Source: Fratercula arctica (lineage: Eukaryota; Chordata; Aves; Charadriiformes; Alcidae). From it: a stretch of 64,000 nt of DNA. Both the position numbers and the translations under genes were made by a program. Position 1 is the stretch's first letter, and each line of letters begins with the position of its first letter. Below are positions 36,126 through 48,585 of the stretch, piece by piece. The notes beneath the pieces are model-generated. The model ran no database searches, was not told the DNA's origin, and saw only the letters and a list, made by a program, of their open reading frames with translations. The stretch is from the NCBI GenBank assembly GCA_947846985.1, contig CANTUZ010000001.1, positions 150,442,447 through 150,506,446 of the forward strand. The letters are read 5' to 3'.

Positions 36126-39100
36126 TGATGCTTCTTCCTTGACTAGATGTGCCATCCAGTATCAACATCGTGTGCCATTGTTGAACTGAATGAATAAGAT
36201 ATTATATTATATATTTGAGGTCTCAGAAAATTATGTTCAACTCAAACTATCCAATACATCTTGCAGTTAATCCACTCACCAATCATCACTGACAGGGAAC
36301 AGCACTGAAGGCTGGATGCAATATTGCCAAAATGCTGTGGAGGTAATACAGCATGTGCTTGGCATATGTGAGAACTCCTTAAGCCATAAGGAGGTGAGTC
36401 TGCTAGGAGGCAAAAGTATCCACTGATATGCAGTTATTTGAAGAACCCTGAGACAGATCATAGTTTGAATCTCTACAAACAAATGCCTTCTAAGTCTTTT
36501 GATTTTAACTTCTCTGTTCCTGGGTTCTGTCAAATTGTGATAAACAATTTACATACCTAGAAAACTTAAGCTTGATTTCTATGTGTTTGGATCAGTGGAT
36601 TCCCTGTCTATTCTGGCTGAAATGGTATCTTTTGAGGGCTGCATACCCTTCGCACAGAGGTGTTTTCTCTTGTCCCTGTTCTCTGTAAAGATGTCTTCCA
36701 AATGTTACATCTTCATCTTTGCAATACGGTCAGTCTGTGGACCTGCATCTTTAGCCGATTTCATTCAAGTGCCTCTAAAATTACCTCATAATATGCTCAC
36801 CTTAAGTGCCATAGCTTTGGGTGTATCTTCCTGTAATTAGGTTGCCTCACTGCCAATTAGAGACATCAGAGCATGTGTTCAGAATGTTCTAGGACATTTA
36901 AGTGATTAATGTCAGAAAACAAACTGTACTAGTCCTAAACAAAAATCTTTCTTTCATTAATCCATTGTCAAAGCAAGTAAAAAGATATTTTCCCTCATGC
37001 TTTAGTGCTTAATCTATTCAAGCAACAGATTTTAAAAGCTTGATGGTAAGGCATTATGTCTTTTTTTTTCTGATCAGTTATCTGAGGACATTTGTTCAAA
37101 ACTCTCCACAATACGTATGTTTCAGGCTTGTTAAACATAAAATAATGGTGAAAATAAAGAATGATTAGGGTTGTGTTTTCACAAATAGGTAAATCAGGCC
37201 CTGATTCATTCCCAGTTGAGTCAACAGACTCTTCAACGGATTCAATGAAATGTTGAATCAAGTCCTTAACGCCCATTTCCTGCGCACAGTCGTGCACAGA
37301 GATAATAACCTGTAATGTAGGTGAGATTCAGAAAGGTACAGTGGTGTCTCTCTGGTTCCTTAGTGTTCACAGGTAACCTACAGAGGCCCAATCCCAAAGG
37401 TGCTCTTCTGTCAGTTTCCATCTAAAAGATTCCTTTTGTGGAAATGTGCTTCTCTTGTGCATGTGTAAAACCTCTCCAGACTCCATAGATCCTGCTCTGT
37501 TACCTAGTCACCTAGCTGTAAGACAGGATGATGCTAGGTATCACAACATCCAAATGTTTGTGTGTCTTGCAGTTGATAGAGAAGTCAGCTGTCATGAATC
37601 CTCAGCCAAGAATATAAATAACATATATAGAAAACGAGAACACTACTGCTGTGATCAATGGTAGGCATGAAATCTTCGTCTTCCAGACAGCAGGAGAGTT
37701 ATCTGGCATTTGAAGACTTAACTCTGCTGATGCTACTGCAGAAGATATGTGTTTCAGCTTTGTAAAAGCATGTTTCTTGTAGTACCTGGGAAAATGAAAT
37801 ATCTCAGAATACCTCATCTCAAAGTAAAACAGAAAGGTGAAGAACAGGTAAAGAAACAGTGACAGTGAGTATTGTGGGAACTGCAACTCAAAGAAAAAGA
37901 GATCCAATATACGTTCTACTTTAATTTTTTTTTTTTTTAAAGACAGTAAATCAGCTGCAGACAAATCATTCTCTTAGGACCAGAGCACAATGGTATTGGA
38001 GAACATGCAATAAAAAAGGAAGAAAACCATAAAAGAGGCATTTTGTTTCACTGGCTTTAAAATGCATATTAGAGAAAATGGAAGACTTGTCAGAAATAGG
38101 AAGCTATTTGAAAACCTTCCATATGTGTTGACACACATTGGGACCTATGGCAGCAATTGGAGCAGCACACACAGTCAAAACTTCAAGGATTTTGTAAAGG
38201 ACCTGAGGGAAAGGTGAGTTCAAAATGAGAAAAAAAAAGAGGCAGAAAATGGTGGAGATGCCCCCACAGAAGGTACTGAGCTTGCAGATACTAGTTTTAT
38301 GAAAAATGGGGAGAGAATCTGAAAGAAAATGTGAAAAGAAAAATAATTTTGTTAGGTGAAAGCTAAGAATTTTGCTGAAGCAGACAGGAGTGTCATTATA
38401 GGGGTAAGGAGGCAGATGTGATCAACTGAACTCAGCACTGGAGTGGTGCAACAATGAATGAAAAAAATGAAAAAACAATGGGAGGAGTCCAAGATATGTT
38501 TAGACGATTATAAGTTCTCTTTGGGATGCAGTAAAATTGGCATTACTAAAATTTAACAGGAAGATTCATTTGAGTTGGGTGTAAAAAATCTCCATTTAAA
38601 GTCTGATATTGTTATTATTATTGTTGTCAACATCATAATCATTATGTTTGTCACCATTATGTTTGTTTCTTAACCTACCAAAGCAAGCAAATTTCTGAAT
38701 ATATTCATATTCTGAGCAAATTAAAAGGAATAGGATGTGTCTGCTGTAAGTAGCAATCTATCACTGTGCTAGGCATTTTGGCAAAATGAAATGGTAATTA
38801 TTTCCTTTCCCTAAGAGCTTACATTTGAGACAGAGACAGCAGGTACATGCAAAAATCCAGCAGACAAACGGGGTGAACAGGGTGTTACCATGGCACATTA
38901 GTTTCACTCATTTTTGCAAGAAAGGTGAAGGCAAAATGGAAGTAAAGGGTACAGAAGGACATGGGAGTTGGAGTGGGTAGGCTGAGGGAGAGCCTTGCTT
39001 CATCAGTCTCAGAAGGGAAGAGCAAAAGGCAGTTTTTCTCCAGAATAGATACTTCCTTCAAATTAACTAAATTTCCAGAGCCATGGAAAGTAAGGAGTGA

Positions 39101-39365
39101 AACTGGTAAGGAGGAAATCAGGGAAAGTAAAAAGCTCAGCTAAGGTGTCTGATATTTCAAGTAAATACTCTCAGCATCGCATCATTTATGTTTCAAGAAA
39201 TTAGCATATCCAAGGTAACAACTTCTTTGGAAACTTCTGTCTGACTCTTACCACATAACCAAGGAGAATGTTTTATCGCTCGTTAGTAACTTAGATGTAT
39301 ACTATCAACTAGAAAAAAAAATACATGTGGCATTCCATAAGAATTTTCTGGGAGCCTTCTAATTT

Positions 39366-39423
39366 GTTAAATTGCAGCTGTTAAATTGCAGCTATGAAAT
39401 TGCAGCAGATTGTTAAATTGCAC
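39366..39423. repeat. tandem repeat, 14-base unit GTTAAATTGCAGCT
   Basis: Two exact adjacent units (39366-39393) are followed by a variant, ATGAAATTGCAGCA, and a partial GTTAAATTGCA, about four copies in all. Confidence 0.85.
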
Positions 39424-41504
39424 AGCCTCCATTCAGACAGAAGAGGTAGCATGGCTGTGAAGGCAGATCACTCCATGTACCTCTTATTAGGTGGGATGGA
39501 TACAGAAACAATCTTTACTCTCTCTTTTTCCCATTTACTACTGTCCATAGTTTTGTTTATTTTTAAAATTTGCTTTTAAATTGGATCCAAAAAAGCAAAG
39601 CAAAACACCCTCAAAAACTTGCTCTAAATTAACCCTGAGTTGTTGATTAGAAAAAAAACCAAACCCAAGTCCTGTTCAGTGAAGTGTCATTTTTCAGTTT
39701 TCCCTTGAATTAGCATTTCTCATGCAAGACTTGACTCACAATGTCTGAGAGTCACAGACCCTGAGAACACATGCAGAGTCCCAGAGTCCCAGTTCTGCAG
39801 AAATAGGGACTGGGAATATTGAGAACTTTGGCTCCAACTGAGCTTCTTAAAGCTCCCTGGACTCCCAAGACTTTGAGGATGCTGCCTCTGTAAGGTCTGT
39901 AGTATCCAGTGAACAACCCACGTATGGTCTCTTGAAGCCTGCCTTGTGTATAGCAAAGATTCCCTTGAATGAAGATATCTTGGGGTCGGTGATTCAACAT
40001 TCCCTTGAGAAACTGTTTCAGTAGAAATTTTATGGGCAGCTTTAACGATAAGAGGTTTAAAATAAAAATCCAGTGTCCAAGCCCCCATTTTTTATTTTTC
40101 TTGAGAACAACCCTTTCTCAAATTATAAAGAATGCAGCTAATGGAGGATGTTTGTTCCAGGCTCAGAATGTGTTCCACTGCTCAAAAATACCGTTTAATG
40201 AAAGGAACACTTGATGTAGCTGTTGCCATAGTAACAAGACATGTTTACACAGAAGCTGAGATGGAGAGTAATGTGTGTGAGTGGGGATGCAGGAGCTGGG
40301 TGAAGTACTGGAAGTGTACAATCTCTGCATCTCTATTTATTCTGGATTTCCTTCTGGATTTCTTCTGTGGAGGGATGATTTGTGTGCAAATGTTATAGTC
40401 GGTTGCAGGGAGCTATAGAAGAATACAAAATAATGTGCAACCAAATCTACCATAAAGTTACAATTATCAGACCTCAAAATTTCTGCTTCTTACAGAATTA
40501 AAAAGTATCAGCAATCAATCATACTCTTCCTTGGCATCATCTCCAAGAGCTCTAGTACTATTATTTTAGCATCAGACTCGCCACCAGAAGTACTGACATG
40601 TCTTTTTGGGTTCCAAAGTCAGAGGCCAACTTCTCAAAAGCTCAGCATGTCAGGTCTTGAGATATTTTGAAAAGGTGACCATAACTGCCTGAGTAAAAGC
40701 TGCAGAACAGGGTGGATTTAAGAGTTGGCTAACTTTTCTTCCGTGCATGAAAATTTCCATTTTCCAATTTAGCAAATATTATTTTTGCAAAGTGTCTCTA
40801 CTTTTGTGGAAAAAAACAGCACACCCCTACCCTGCTGTAGACAAATTTTGTACATTCAGTTGATCAATTAATCCAAAACAATTCTCACAGACTGCCCTGG
40901 AGCTACTAATTTACTGTTTTATATGGTTTTGTGACTCAACTGAGGACTACACACCCCAGCAGGTGGGCCATCAGCCTCCTACAAAAGAAGCCTCCAAATT
41001 TCATGTTCTGACCAGCTGTTCTGATAAGACAGAGGGTTTTTTGAAATCTGAGACAAGTCTTATTCTTTGAACCACTAGAGGCAGATCTGTGCTTGTCTGC
41101 GCAAAGTGCTGATCTTGAGTATTTACTTCCTGCTATCTTTTATGACTCAGTGCAACCATAATGATTCGGTCGTCCAAATACAGGACTATGACAGTGAGTT
41201 TTTTGTTCTTATCCTGTTTTTCATTACTTTCTGTGTTATGAACAGGAGTATCATACGTCATTGCCCTGCTCTACAACTCATCTTTCTGTGAGGGGGATAA
41301 CTACATGCCCATCAAACCTTTTGACTTCCAAGAAACCAGCTAGCTACTATTCATAAAGTACTCAAAGAGAGAATTGCTACACACTGAACTTGATTCATCA
41401 CTGCATCCCTGGTCTAGCTCTGTTAATGGAATAACAAGATGCTGAAGTAGGATCTACATCATCTATCCCAAAAATTTCCAGGAAGAAAAAAACAAAGCCC
41501 ACTC

Positions 41505-41608
41505 CAAAATAAAAAAAATAATAAAAAAAAAAACAACAAAAAACCAACAAACTAACCAACCAACAAAAAAAAACCAGCAAACAAAAGCAAAACCCCAAAC
41601 AAAACCTA
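41505..41608. repeat. A/C-rich low-complexity tract
   Basis: About 100 bases are almost wholly A and C on the plus strand, with AAC, CCAA and AAAC units. The overlapping minus frames are Phe-rich artefacts. Confidence 0.9.
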
Positions 41609-42779
41609 TTTGTTTCCTGTTTAGCTCAAATGTGCAGTCATTAAATTTCAGGAAAATAAGAAATGCTCCAGAAAATTTGCATTCTTGGTATAAGTTAAAA
41701 CTCACTTTTTGAATATTTTTGACATTTTTATCCATTCTCTCTGTTTCAGGACCATGTGTCATCCAGTAGTTGGTTAGGTTTTCTCACAACAGCATCATTA
41801 ACCACTTCCTTATACTTCTATCACTTATTTAAAGCAACAAGTCAAAACCTGTAATTTTGGTTTTTGCTAATCAGAGAGGAATGAGAATCACTCTTCATGT
41901 TACCTTTGAGAGGTGTCCAGATTCAAAGCACATCACTCTCAGACACATAGGCAAATGAGCCTATGTTACACCTTTCCATCTCTCAGTCCCTTCAGGCTAT
42001 TAGCCTGTTTCTCCATGGTGCCAGGACTCTGCTTGCTGTAGGATGCATCTTGCCTTCAGCTCCCTTGGTCCCAACAGCAGCTGTTGCCTGACCAGGTTGA
42101 CCTACTGCCTTATTGTCACAGTATCTTCAGTGTGCCTATACCAGAAGATGTTTGGTACAGAATGACGTATTTCTCTTATGCTCCTCTTGAGTTAGAGAGA
42201 AAAGCAAAGATACAGATGGATGCATGATCAGTGTGTCCCTGCAGAACATTTGGGGGGCTAAGCTTTAAGTCTTATGGGTCTGTGGAACTCTGGCCTTGAA
42301 TCCTTTCTCAGTGTTCTGTTTGTGTTTCTCCAAAAACCCATTTCTATTTTGATGAGCTCCCTGCTCTAGTCCACGGTTTCTCAGCGATTCCTCTGGCAAT
42401 GTTTCTGTGTATGTGGAGGAAATGCCTAAGTAGATTCCATCATTCACTTGCCTCTGGCTTGGGAAGAAAGTGGTGGCTTTGTCAGGACAAAACGGTTACG
42501 GTTTTGAAATCATGGGCTCACAGAAGATAGAACTGGAGTTTACACTTGGGTTACTTTGCCTTTTTCCAGGGTAGTATTAAGTAGCCCACTTCTAACACAC
42601 TTTTTTTCCCCTGACATATCCTTTAAAATCTTCACTGCTGTGGATTCCATTCTGCTTATGACAGCTTAGTGCTTAGTTCCTTAAAACATAGCCTAATCTT
42701 CCCAACTTTTCCCTATTTGTCCTGTATTTAGTGGATATTCAGTACCTTCATCAACCTGTCATCTTTTAGCATATTGCCA

Positions 42780-43985
42780 CAGGAATATCCCACATTTAAA
42801 ATAAAGAATCACACTTCTTTCAGATGTCTTCAAGTGCTTGGTTCTCTTCTTCCTGCTCAGCTCAATCAACATCTCTCCAGATGCACAGTGCCCCAGACTG
42901 GGCATATTTCTCTAGTTGAGCACGAGCAGGAAGAACAGCCTTATTGCTTGTGTGTGTCTACAGTCAGGTTTCCACTTCTCCATACAGACTTCCATTATTT
43001 CTCAGCAGCTTGAGTAACTCATGCTCAGCTTGTGATCTACTAGATATAGTAAGCCGTGTTCTTCTATCAGCCGGTGATTTCCAGTTCTCAGTTGAGGTGG
43101 ATGATGATTCCCACCAAACTGAAGATCTTTGCCCTTGTCCCCATTGAAGAGCATCCTGTCTGTTTCTTCTTGTTATGAGGAGATATATTTTCATTTTAAT
43201 TGCATCTTCTGAAAGTGGATATTGACTTCCTCTCTCCACTTTGTCCTGTTTTAGCGGATTTAAACAGGGGCCTTCCCTCTTCATTACCCAACCCAAGAGA
43301 GAACCCAAGTGAATATTGTTTAATATATTCATCAGTCTGCCAACCCCTGGTGGCTTGCTCCTCAGCTTGCAGACCAGCTGAGCACCATTTGTTAACAATT
43401 TCATCAAGACCATGTTTCTCTAATGTGCTTGTGAAGAATGTTGTGTGAAACAGCATCAAAAGACTAAAGTGAAGGTATGCGTCATTTACAGCCTTTCCCC
43501 CTACATACAAAGCCAAGAGTAGAGAGGATTTGCCCTTGACACCTACATGCTGGCTATTGCTTATCTCCTAGCTGCTTAAAATTAGATAGCTGGATTATTT
43601 GTTCCAGCATTTTCCTGGGCAGGGAGTTACGTGAAATTTCCTGTGTCATTTTTCTTTCACTTTTGAAGACCAGTACATCTTTCTCAGTTTTCTGGAAATC
43701 ACTCAGGTTTTTTTTCTCAGTTTTCTGGAAAATTCTCAGAGCCAGCTGCTTCAACCAGCTCCCTATGTACTCTAAGGTGAACTTTGTGAGGTTCACTTAT
43801 GTATAAACATCTGATTTCTCTAAATATTTCATTTCTTGATCTTTTCCTCTTCCATCTAAAACTTTTGTACATTTCTTGCTGATGTTAAGCCACTAACCCT
43901 TTGAGTGAAGACTCTGTTAAATGGCACTAAATGCTTCAATCTTCCCACTATCAGATATTGTTTCTCCATCTAGTTGAATACTAGA
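42780..43985 (-). mobile_element. ancient CR1-type LINE pol relic, about 1.2 kb
   Basis: Three minus-strand frames together trace a decayed CR1 reverse transcriptase from N- to C-terminal side. The order is an EAFSAI block near 43930, KVHLRVHRELVEA near 43770, VLVFKSERK near 43660, and LPRKMLEQII near 43600. Next come GKAVNDAYLHFSLLMLFH then STLEKHGLDE (about 43495-43405), the catalytic-loop region read as YPLSEDAIK (about 43220, normally Y-TLSKFADD-K), MLFNGDKGKD (about 43150), LVDHKLSMSY (about 43030) and QLEKYAQSGA (about 42900). The catalytic FADD residues are lost, and stops and frameshifts abound. A 33-base tandem duplication lies inside at 43680-43731. It is much older than the CR1 ends at 1205 and 35501. 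Confidence 0.8.
43680..43731. repeat. 33-base tandem duplication inside the CR1 relic
   Basis: TTTCTCAGTTTTCTGGAAA occurs at 43680-43698 and again at 43713-43731. The duplicated segment is in the N-terminal reverse transcriptase region of the relic and repeats its FQKTEK residues. It arose after the element decayed or during its decay. Confidence 0.85.
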
Positions 43986-46900
43986 TCAGGCCTTTCCTTC
44001 ATTTTGCACTTATTGCTCCTACTAAACAATTTATTTTTACTCTCAATTTCCTTTGTTAATATTGGCTTATTTGGTACCTATTAAGAGGCTATTATATTAT
44101 CACAATAGAAAAAAGCTACCATCTTTTTTTAAGAAAATCATTGGTATGCAAGGAATTGCAATTATTATTAATAATTTAGCTGCACCTCTGGTACTTGCTG
44201 ATCTCCTTTCTCAGGCCTTGGCGCATGGTCTGTTGTTTTCCCTCAGAGGGGAGCACTGTGTCTCTCCCACTCTGGTACACAACCCTAGGCTGCAATGGCC
44301 CAGCGCTAATTGAGATTGTCTCAGCAGGTCTAAGTGCCGTTTTGCACTTCTGTTCTTTCCAGAAGCCGTAACATGTTGTTAATAAACTGACCAGACAGCC
44401 TTCTTAAAGCCAAGTATTATTTATTTAGAACCAAGGCTTTTCAGAGAAAATCAATCTTTATGCAATAAGCTGTCTACTCACATGTTTAGCTCAGTGGTTG
44501 TCTACACATGGTGATCTTGATAGGTCTAAGTTTCCAACAGACCCTATCTAAGATCTGGGCACAGTAACATGTTCCTTCAGCTCCCTAAGGATCAACTCCC
44601 TCACCTTAGGGATAGAGACAAGTATTTTTTACAGAAAACCAGATTTTTACATCAACCTCTTTTCCAGAGATGAAAATGCTTCATAAATATTTTTTCATAG
44701 CTTTTGATTCGCCTGTTCTCAGCACTGGCAAAATGGTTTTCTAATATTGGGAGATGCAGCACAGAAAGAAGCTGTTGCCATGGATCCCCCCCTCTCCTTC
44801 CTTTGCCACTGTATTCATTTGGAAGCAATTTATCCAGATCCAGCTCTTGCTTTCCTGGTTGATTTTTTCCAGTGGCTTTCTATTAAGCAAAATCAGTACG
44901 TTATTTACAGGATATGTAACTCATTGGCGAGATTGCATGTAATGTTCCCAATATTGCTGCACGGTACTTATTCAGCTCGCTGTCTTACATTATTCCTGGT
45001 ATCATACATTATGAGATTAATTGTAATGATGGTAGTTTTCCTGCTCCAGGGAATGTGTTGCAGCTGTTCCGGAAAATTTATTCACTTTATTGCCTAACAT
45101 ACATCTACGTAGGCCAATAAGAGATGGAATCCTAATTTTCTTTTTTTTTTTTTTTTTTGTCTCCCTGTTCTGCATGTGCACTTTCCCAGCTTCCTTTTCA
45201 GGTATCTCTGGCATCTCAAAGGAAGGAAAAAAGGTCACATTGAAATGTTATCAGTCAGTGCTTTGAAAGGGGGGAAGGCTTCTTCAAAGGTTTAATATCA
45301 CTTTGGTGACTCCTCTTAAAAGAACATCATTGGAATTTATTCTTCAAAGAGGAGCTGTAGAGCGTGTGGTGAAAAGGTCATTCAAATGTTTATGATTGTA
45401 ATGACCCACCACATATAAAGAAAAAAAAAAATCAGTACATCAAAGCTGATACATTCTGTACTGGAATTGTAGTTACTGTAGTAAGTCCGTATACAAATGC
45501 TGGTTGTACACTGAGAGACAAAGTGTGAGGCCCTGTGTTATTACCCCTGCTGAGAATTCATAACTGTTGCTATAGCTGTGCAAGAATGATTAGCAGGTGT
45601 GGCTCTAGGTGTAAGGCCAGAATAGGGAGTGGATGATTATTGCTTAAAACTTGCTTTTTGGTTTTAGGGATACCAAAGTCACACAGCAGGTGAATGAGAG
45701 GATTTATGGCTGGGCTGCCAAATTCTTTTTGGACAAAAAATGGTTTGGGAAATTTGAAAAACTTTAAAATAAGGCCTTGCAGCTATTAAGTGAAAGCACA
45801 GGAAGACAGTGAGAGGCCCAGAACTGCTTAGGATTTAACTGGGGGCAGTCCTAAGTAGTTCAAGACTCTTGCCCGACAGTCCTTCTCTTTGTGCCTAGGG
45901 ACCTTCCTCTAAGTATTAAGAAGGATTTAATTTTTCTTTCACAGACTATAATCTTGATGCAGTAAAATATTCTCAATGCTCAGACACAACACTTCAGTAC
46001 ATGTGAATAATGCAGCCTTCCTGGGCATCTAATTTACATAAATGAAGTATTGTGGTGTTAAAAGGGACTTTCTGCTGACCGCATGAGGTTAAACAGCTGC
46101 TGCTTGTGAATGGGAATAGGCTATTAAAATATCAGATGTGGACTTCATATGAAAATTTTAAAGGAAGACATAAACACTCATTGAGACCACTGCTTAGGTT
46201 AATCTGAAGGAAAGGGGAAGTTCTTGTGCCGTAATTTTAGGATATTTACAAGGAAAGAAAATACTGCTGCTTTCTAATAAATAGTTTGTGCCTGGAATTC
46301 AGATATATCAGTGTCTTTAGTTTACCAATTTTGCTAGCACTAACTAGCTAGTGCTCTTTTTCACAAGTCTTAGTATGGGTGTGCTTTTTCTTTTCCTTGC
46401 ACTTGAGTAGGATCTGGATTTCTGTGACATTAGCCTGCAATAAACTCTATGATTCTTCATTCTGAATCTGTTGATTCACTTCAGCTGTGACTCTGAGTGA
46501 AATATATTTAGTGAGTAAAACCGTTTAACAGATTTCATGATTTTCAAGCAATTTTCTATTCCATAAACTGCAATTTGGGACTAGTAAAACCCTCATGTCT
46601 TACAGCAGTAGGTCCTAATCTGTTAGGGACACATCCAACTTTTGAGATGTCATTGAGAATCTGTTAGTATTGTCAGTATATTTATTTAAATAAATATATT
46701 TAATCCTTCGTTCTGATCCTCTGCACTTCATCAAGATGACAGTCTGCACTGTAGAAATTAAACACCGAGAGAACCTTTTGTAAATGGACTGTGTGGTCTG
46801 TCTTCTCTCTGAGATCATGATATTTGGGCTGGTAGTGCCAGGTGACTTATTATCTTCAGGGCTGCAGGAAGGGACCCAGGCTCAGGGGACACTGGGAGGA

Positions 46901-48043
46901 TGAAAATAAGAAACCAGAGCTATCACCAGAGTTTGGAGAGACACTGATGAGATCCAGTATTTGGAAGCTGTCATCTCCAGTCAGGTAGAGCAGAGGGAGG
47001 TTGCTGGCATGGACGTGGGGCTTTGGGAAGCATCTCTATGGCCTGATCAAGCCAGTCAGAAGCCTTCCTTCTAATTTGTATCCAAGCTGATTCTTTCCAA
47101 TACATAGTTGAAGAGCACTTGTGTGCAGAATTGAGGCAGGTGCTGGACAAGGGAAATTTACAAATTTCAAATGTGGTGGGCTAACAGATCAACCATTGAA
47201 GTTGCAAGCTAGTCATTGCTGCTTGCCATTGGGGAAAAACCCTGACTGCAGGCAAGGTTATTGAAGTACGTTTAGTGCTACTGTCTGTAATAGTCAAAAT
47301 GGAGCCTACCCTAGGAATGATACACTGCTGGCTGGGTACAGTGCAGGGTCTATTATATCTTTGCGATACAAGCCATGAGACAGTGAGTAACATATTCATC
47401 TAATAGCTCATACATAGATAAAACACTTGAGAACAAAAGCAGAACTGCTCACTGAGTGTCATTGCAAAGCTCACACATCTCAGGCACTGGTGGCAGCTTT
47501 TTGTATACAAGCTGCACTTTATATCCCTGGGTGGAACAAAGATCACACAGCAGCTATGATGCTATTAAAGCTTAAAGAGCAAATATGTGTTTGGCCTTAT
47601 TTTGCTTTTCTTGCAGTTGCTACTGTGATCACTACACAGCCAAGTTTAAAAGATCAGTGTGAGAAAGTCATTATCAGTCATGTAAAATGTTTGTCTAAAC
47701 CCCTGACGGACTGATTTTTCTTACTAATAATCCTATCATTATGAAGTCACACAGAATACTGTGCCCATTGTGACTGTTGAGAAAATACCTATGATATATG
47801 TTGATGTCAAACAGAGAGAAAAAATAACCATTTAGGCAGGAACAATGTCAAAAAAGATCACAAGCTGAAGTTGGTATGTAGTCAAACAGGCCAGAAAAAC
47901 AAGGGTCGAAAGTAAGAGAGTCAATACACAACATATTAAGAAAACTGCAGACATTTAAAAATGGATGTTTGGGTATTGAGATTTAGATGTTCAAATGCAT
48001 CGATGTTAATTTATCAGTAAACTTTAAGGTCACCCAGTTCAAG
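43986..48043. other. unannotated AT-rich sequence
   Basis: No gene recognised. A poly-T run is at 45136-45158. A 116-codon plus frame at 44747-45097 contains hydrophobic stretches but no recognisable family. A short inverted repeat AGCACTA/TAGTGCT lies near 46336-46356. Confidence 0.45.
45136..45158. repeat. poly-T run
   Basis: About 22 T bases with one C. No poly-A-tailed element was recognised on the minus strand next to it. Confidence 0.9.
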
Positions 48044-48585
48044 CCAGCTGTAATAGATTTTTGGATTTGTGCTGGAAACAGTGTTGCTAATCCAGGGATG
48101 TTTTAGTTATTGCTGAGCAGGGCTTATACAGGGTCAAGACATTTTCTACTCCTCGCATCACCCTGCCAGCGAGTAGGCTGGGGCTGCACAAAAAGTTGGG
48201 AGGGGACACAGCTGCAACAGGTGACCCCAAGTGACCACAGGAATATTCCATACCATATGATGTCGTGCTCGGTATATAAATCTGGGGGAGGAAGAAGGAA
48301 TGGGGGGACATTCAGAGTTATGGCATTTTGTCTTCCCAGGAAACCATTACGCATGACGGAGCCCTGCTTTCCTGGAGATGGCTGAGGACCTGCCTACCAA
48401 TGGGGAGCAGTAAATGAGTTCCTTGTTTTGCTTTGCTTGCACACGTGGCTTTTGCTTTACTTATTAAACTGTCCTTATCTCAATCCACAAGTATTGTCTC
48501 TTTTACTCTTCTGATTCTCTCTACTGTCCCACTGGGACTGAAGAGCTGTGGGGTCCCAATTGCTGACTGGGGTTAAACCACAACA
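48044..48585 (+). mobile_element. avian ERVL-type solo LTR, copy 3, 5'-incomplete
   Basis: It aligns with the other two copies from about their base 43 onward. GTTTTAGTTATTGCTGAGCA, GTTGGGAGGGGACACAGCTG and GGAGCCCTGCTTTCCTGGAG are all present. It ends GGTTAAACCACAACA at 48585. A TATA box, TATATAAAT (about 48272), and TATTAAACTG (about 48461) place it on the plus strand. The first 40-odd bases of the family are not recognisable, so the left end was deleted or has diverged and the target duplication cannot be tested. Confidence 0.85.

Larger units (their letters stand above)
36126..42779. other. unannotated AT-rich sequence with simple repeats
   Basis: No gene recognised. Poly-T at about 37922-37938, a 14-base tandem repeat at 39366-39423 and an A/C-rich tract at 41505-41608 are visible. 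Frames at 37602-37964 and 39720-40088 (minus) were inspected and rejected as coding. Confidence 0.45.

Noticed and set aside
46440..46470. CTCTATGATTCTTC, similar to the sense-strand CR1 3' tail
   Set aside because: The upstream sequence shows no CR1 3' UTR or pol blocks, so the motif alone is not enough.
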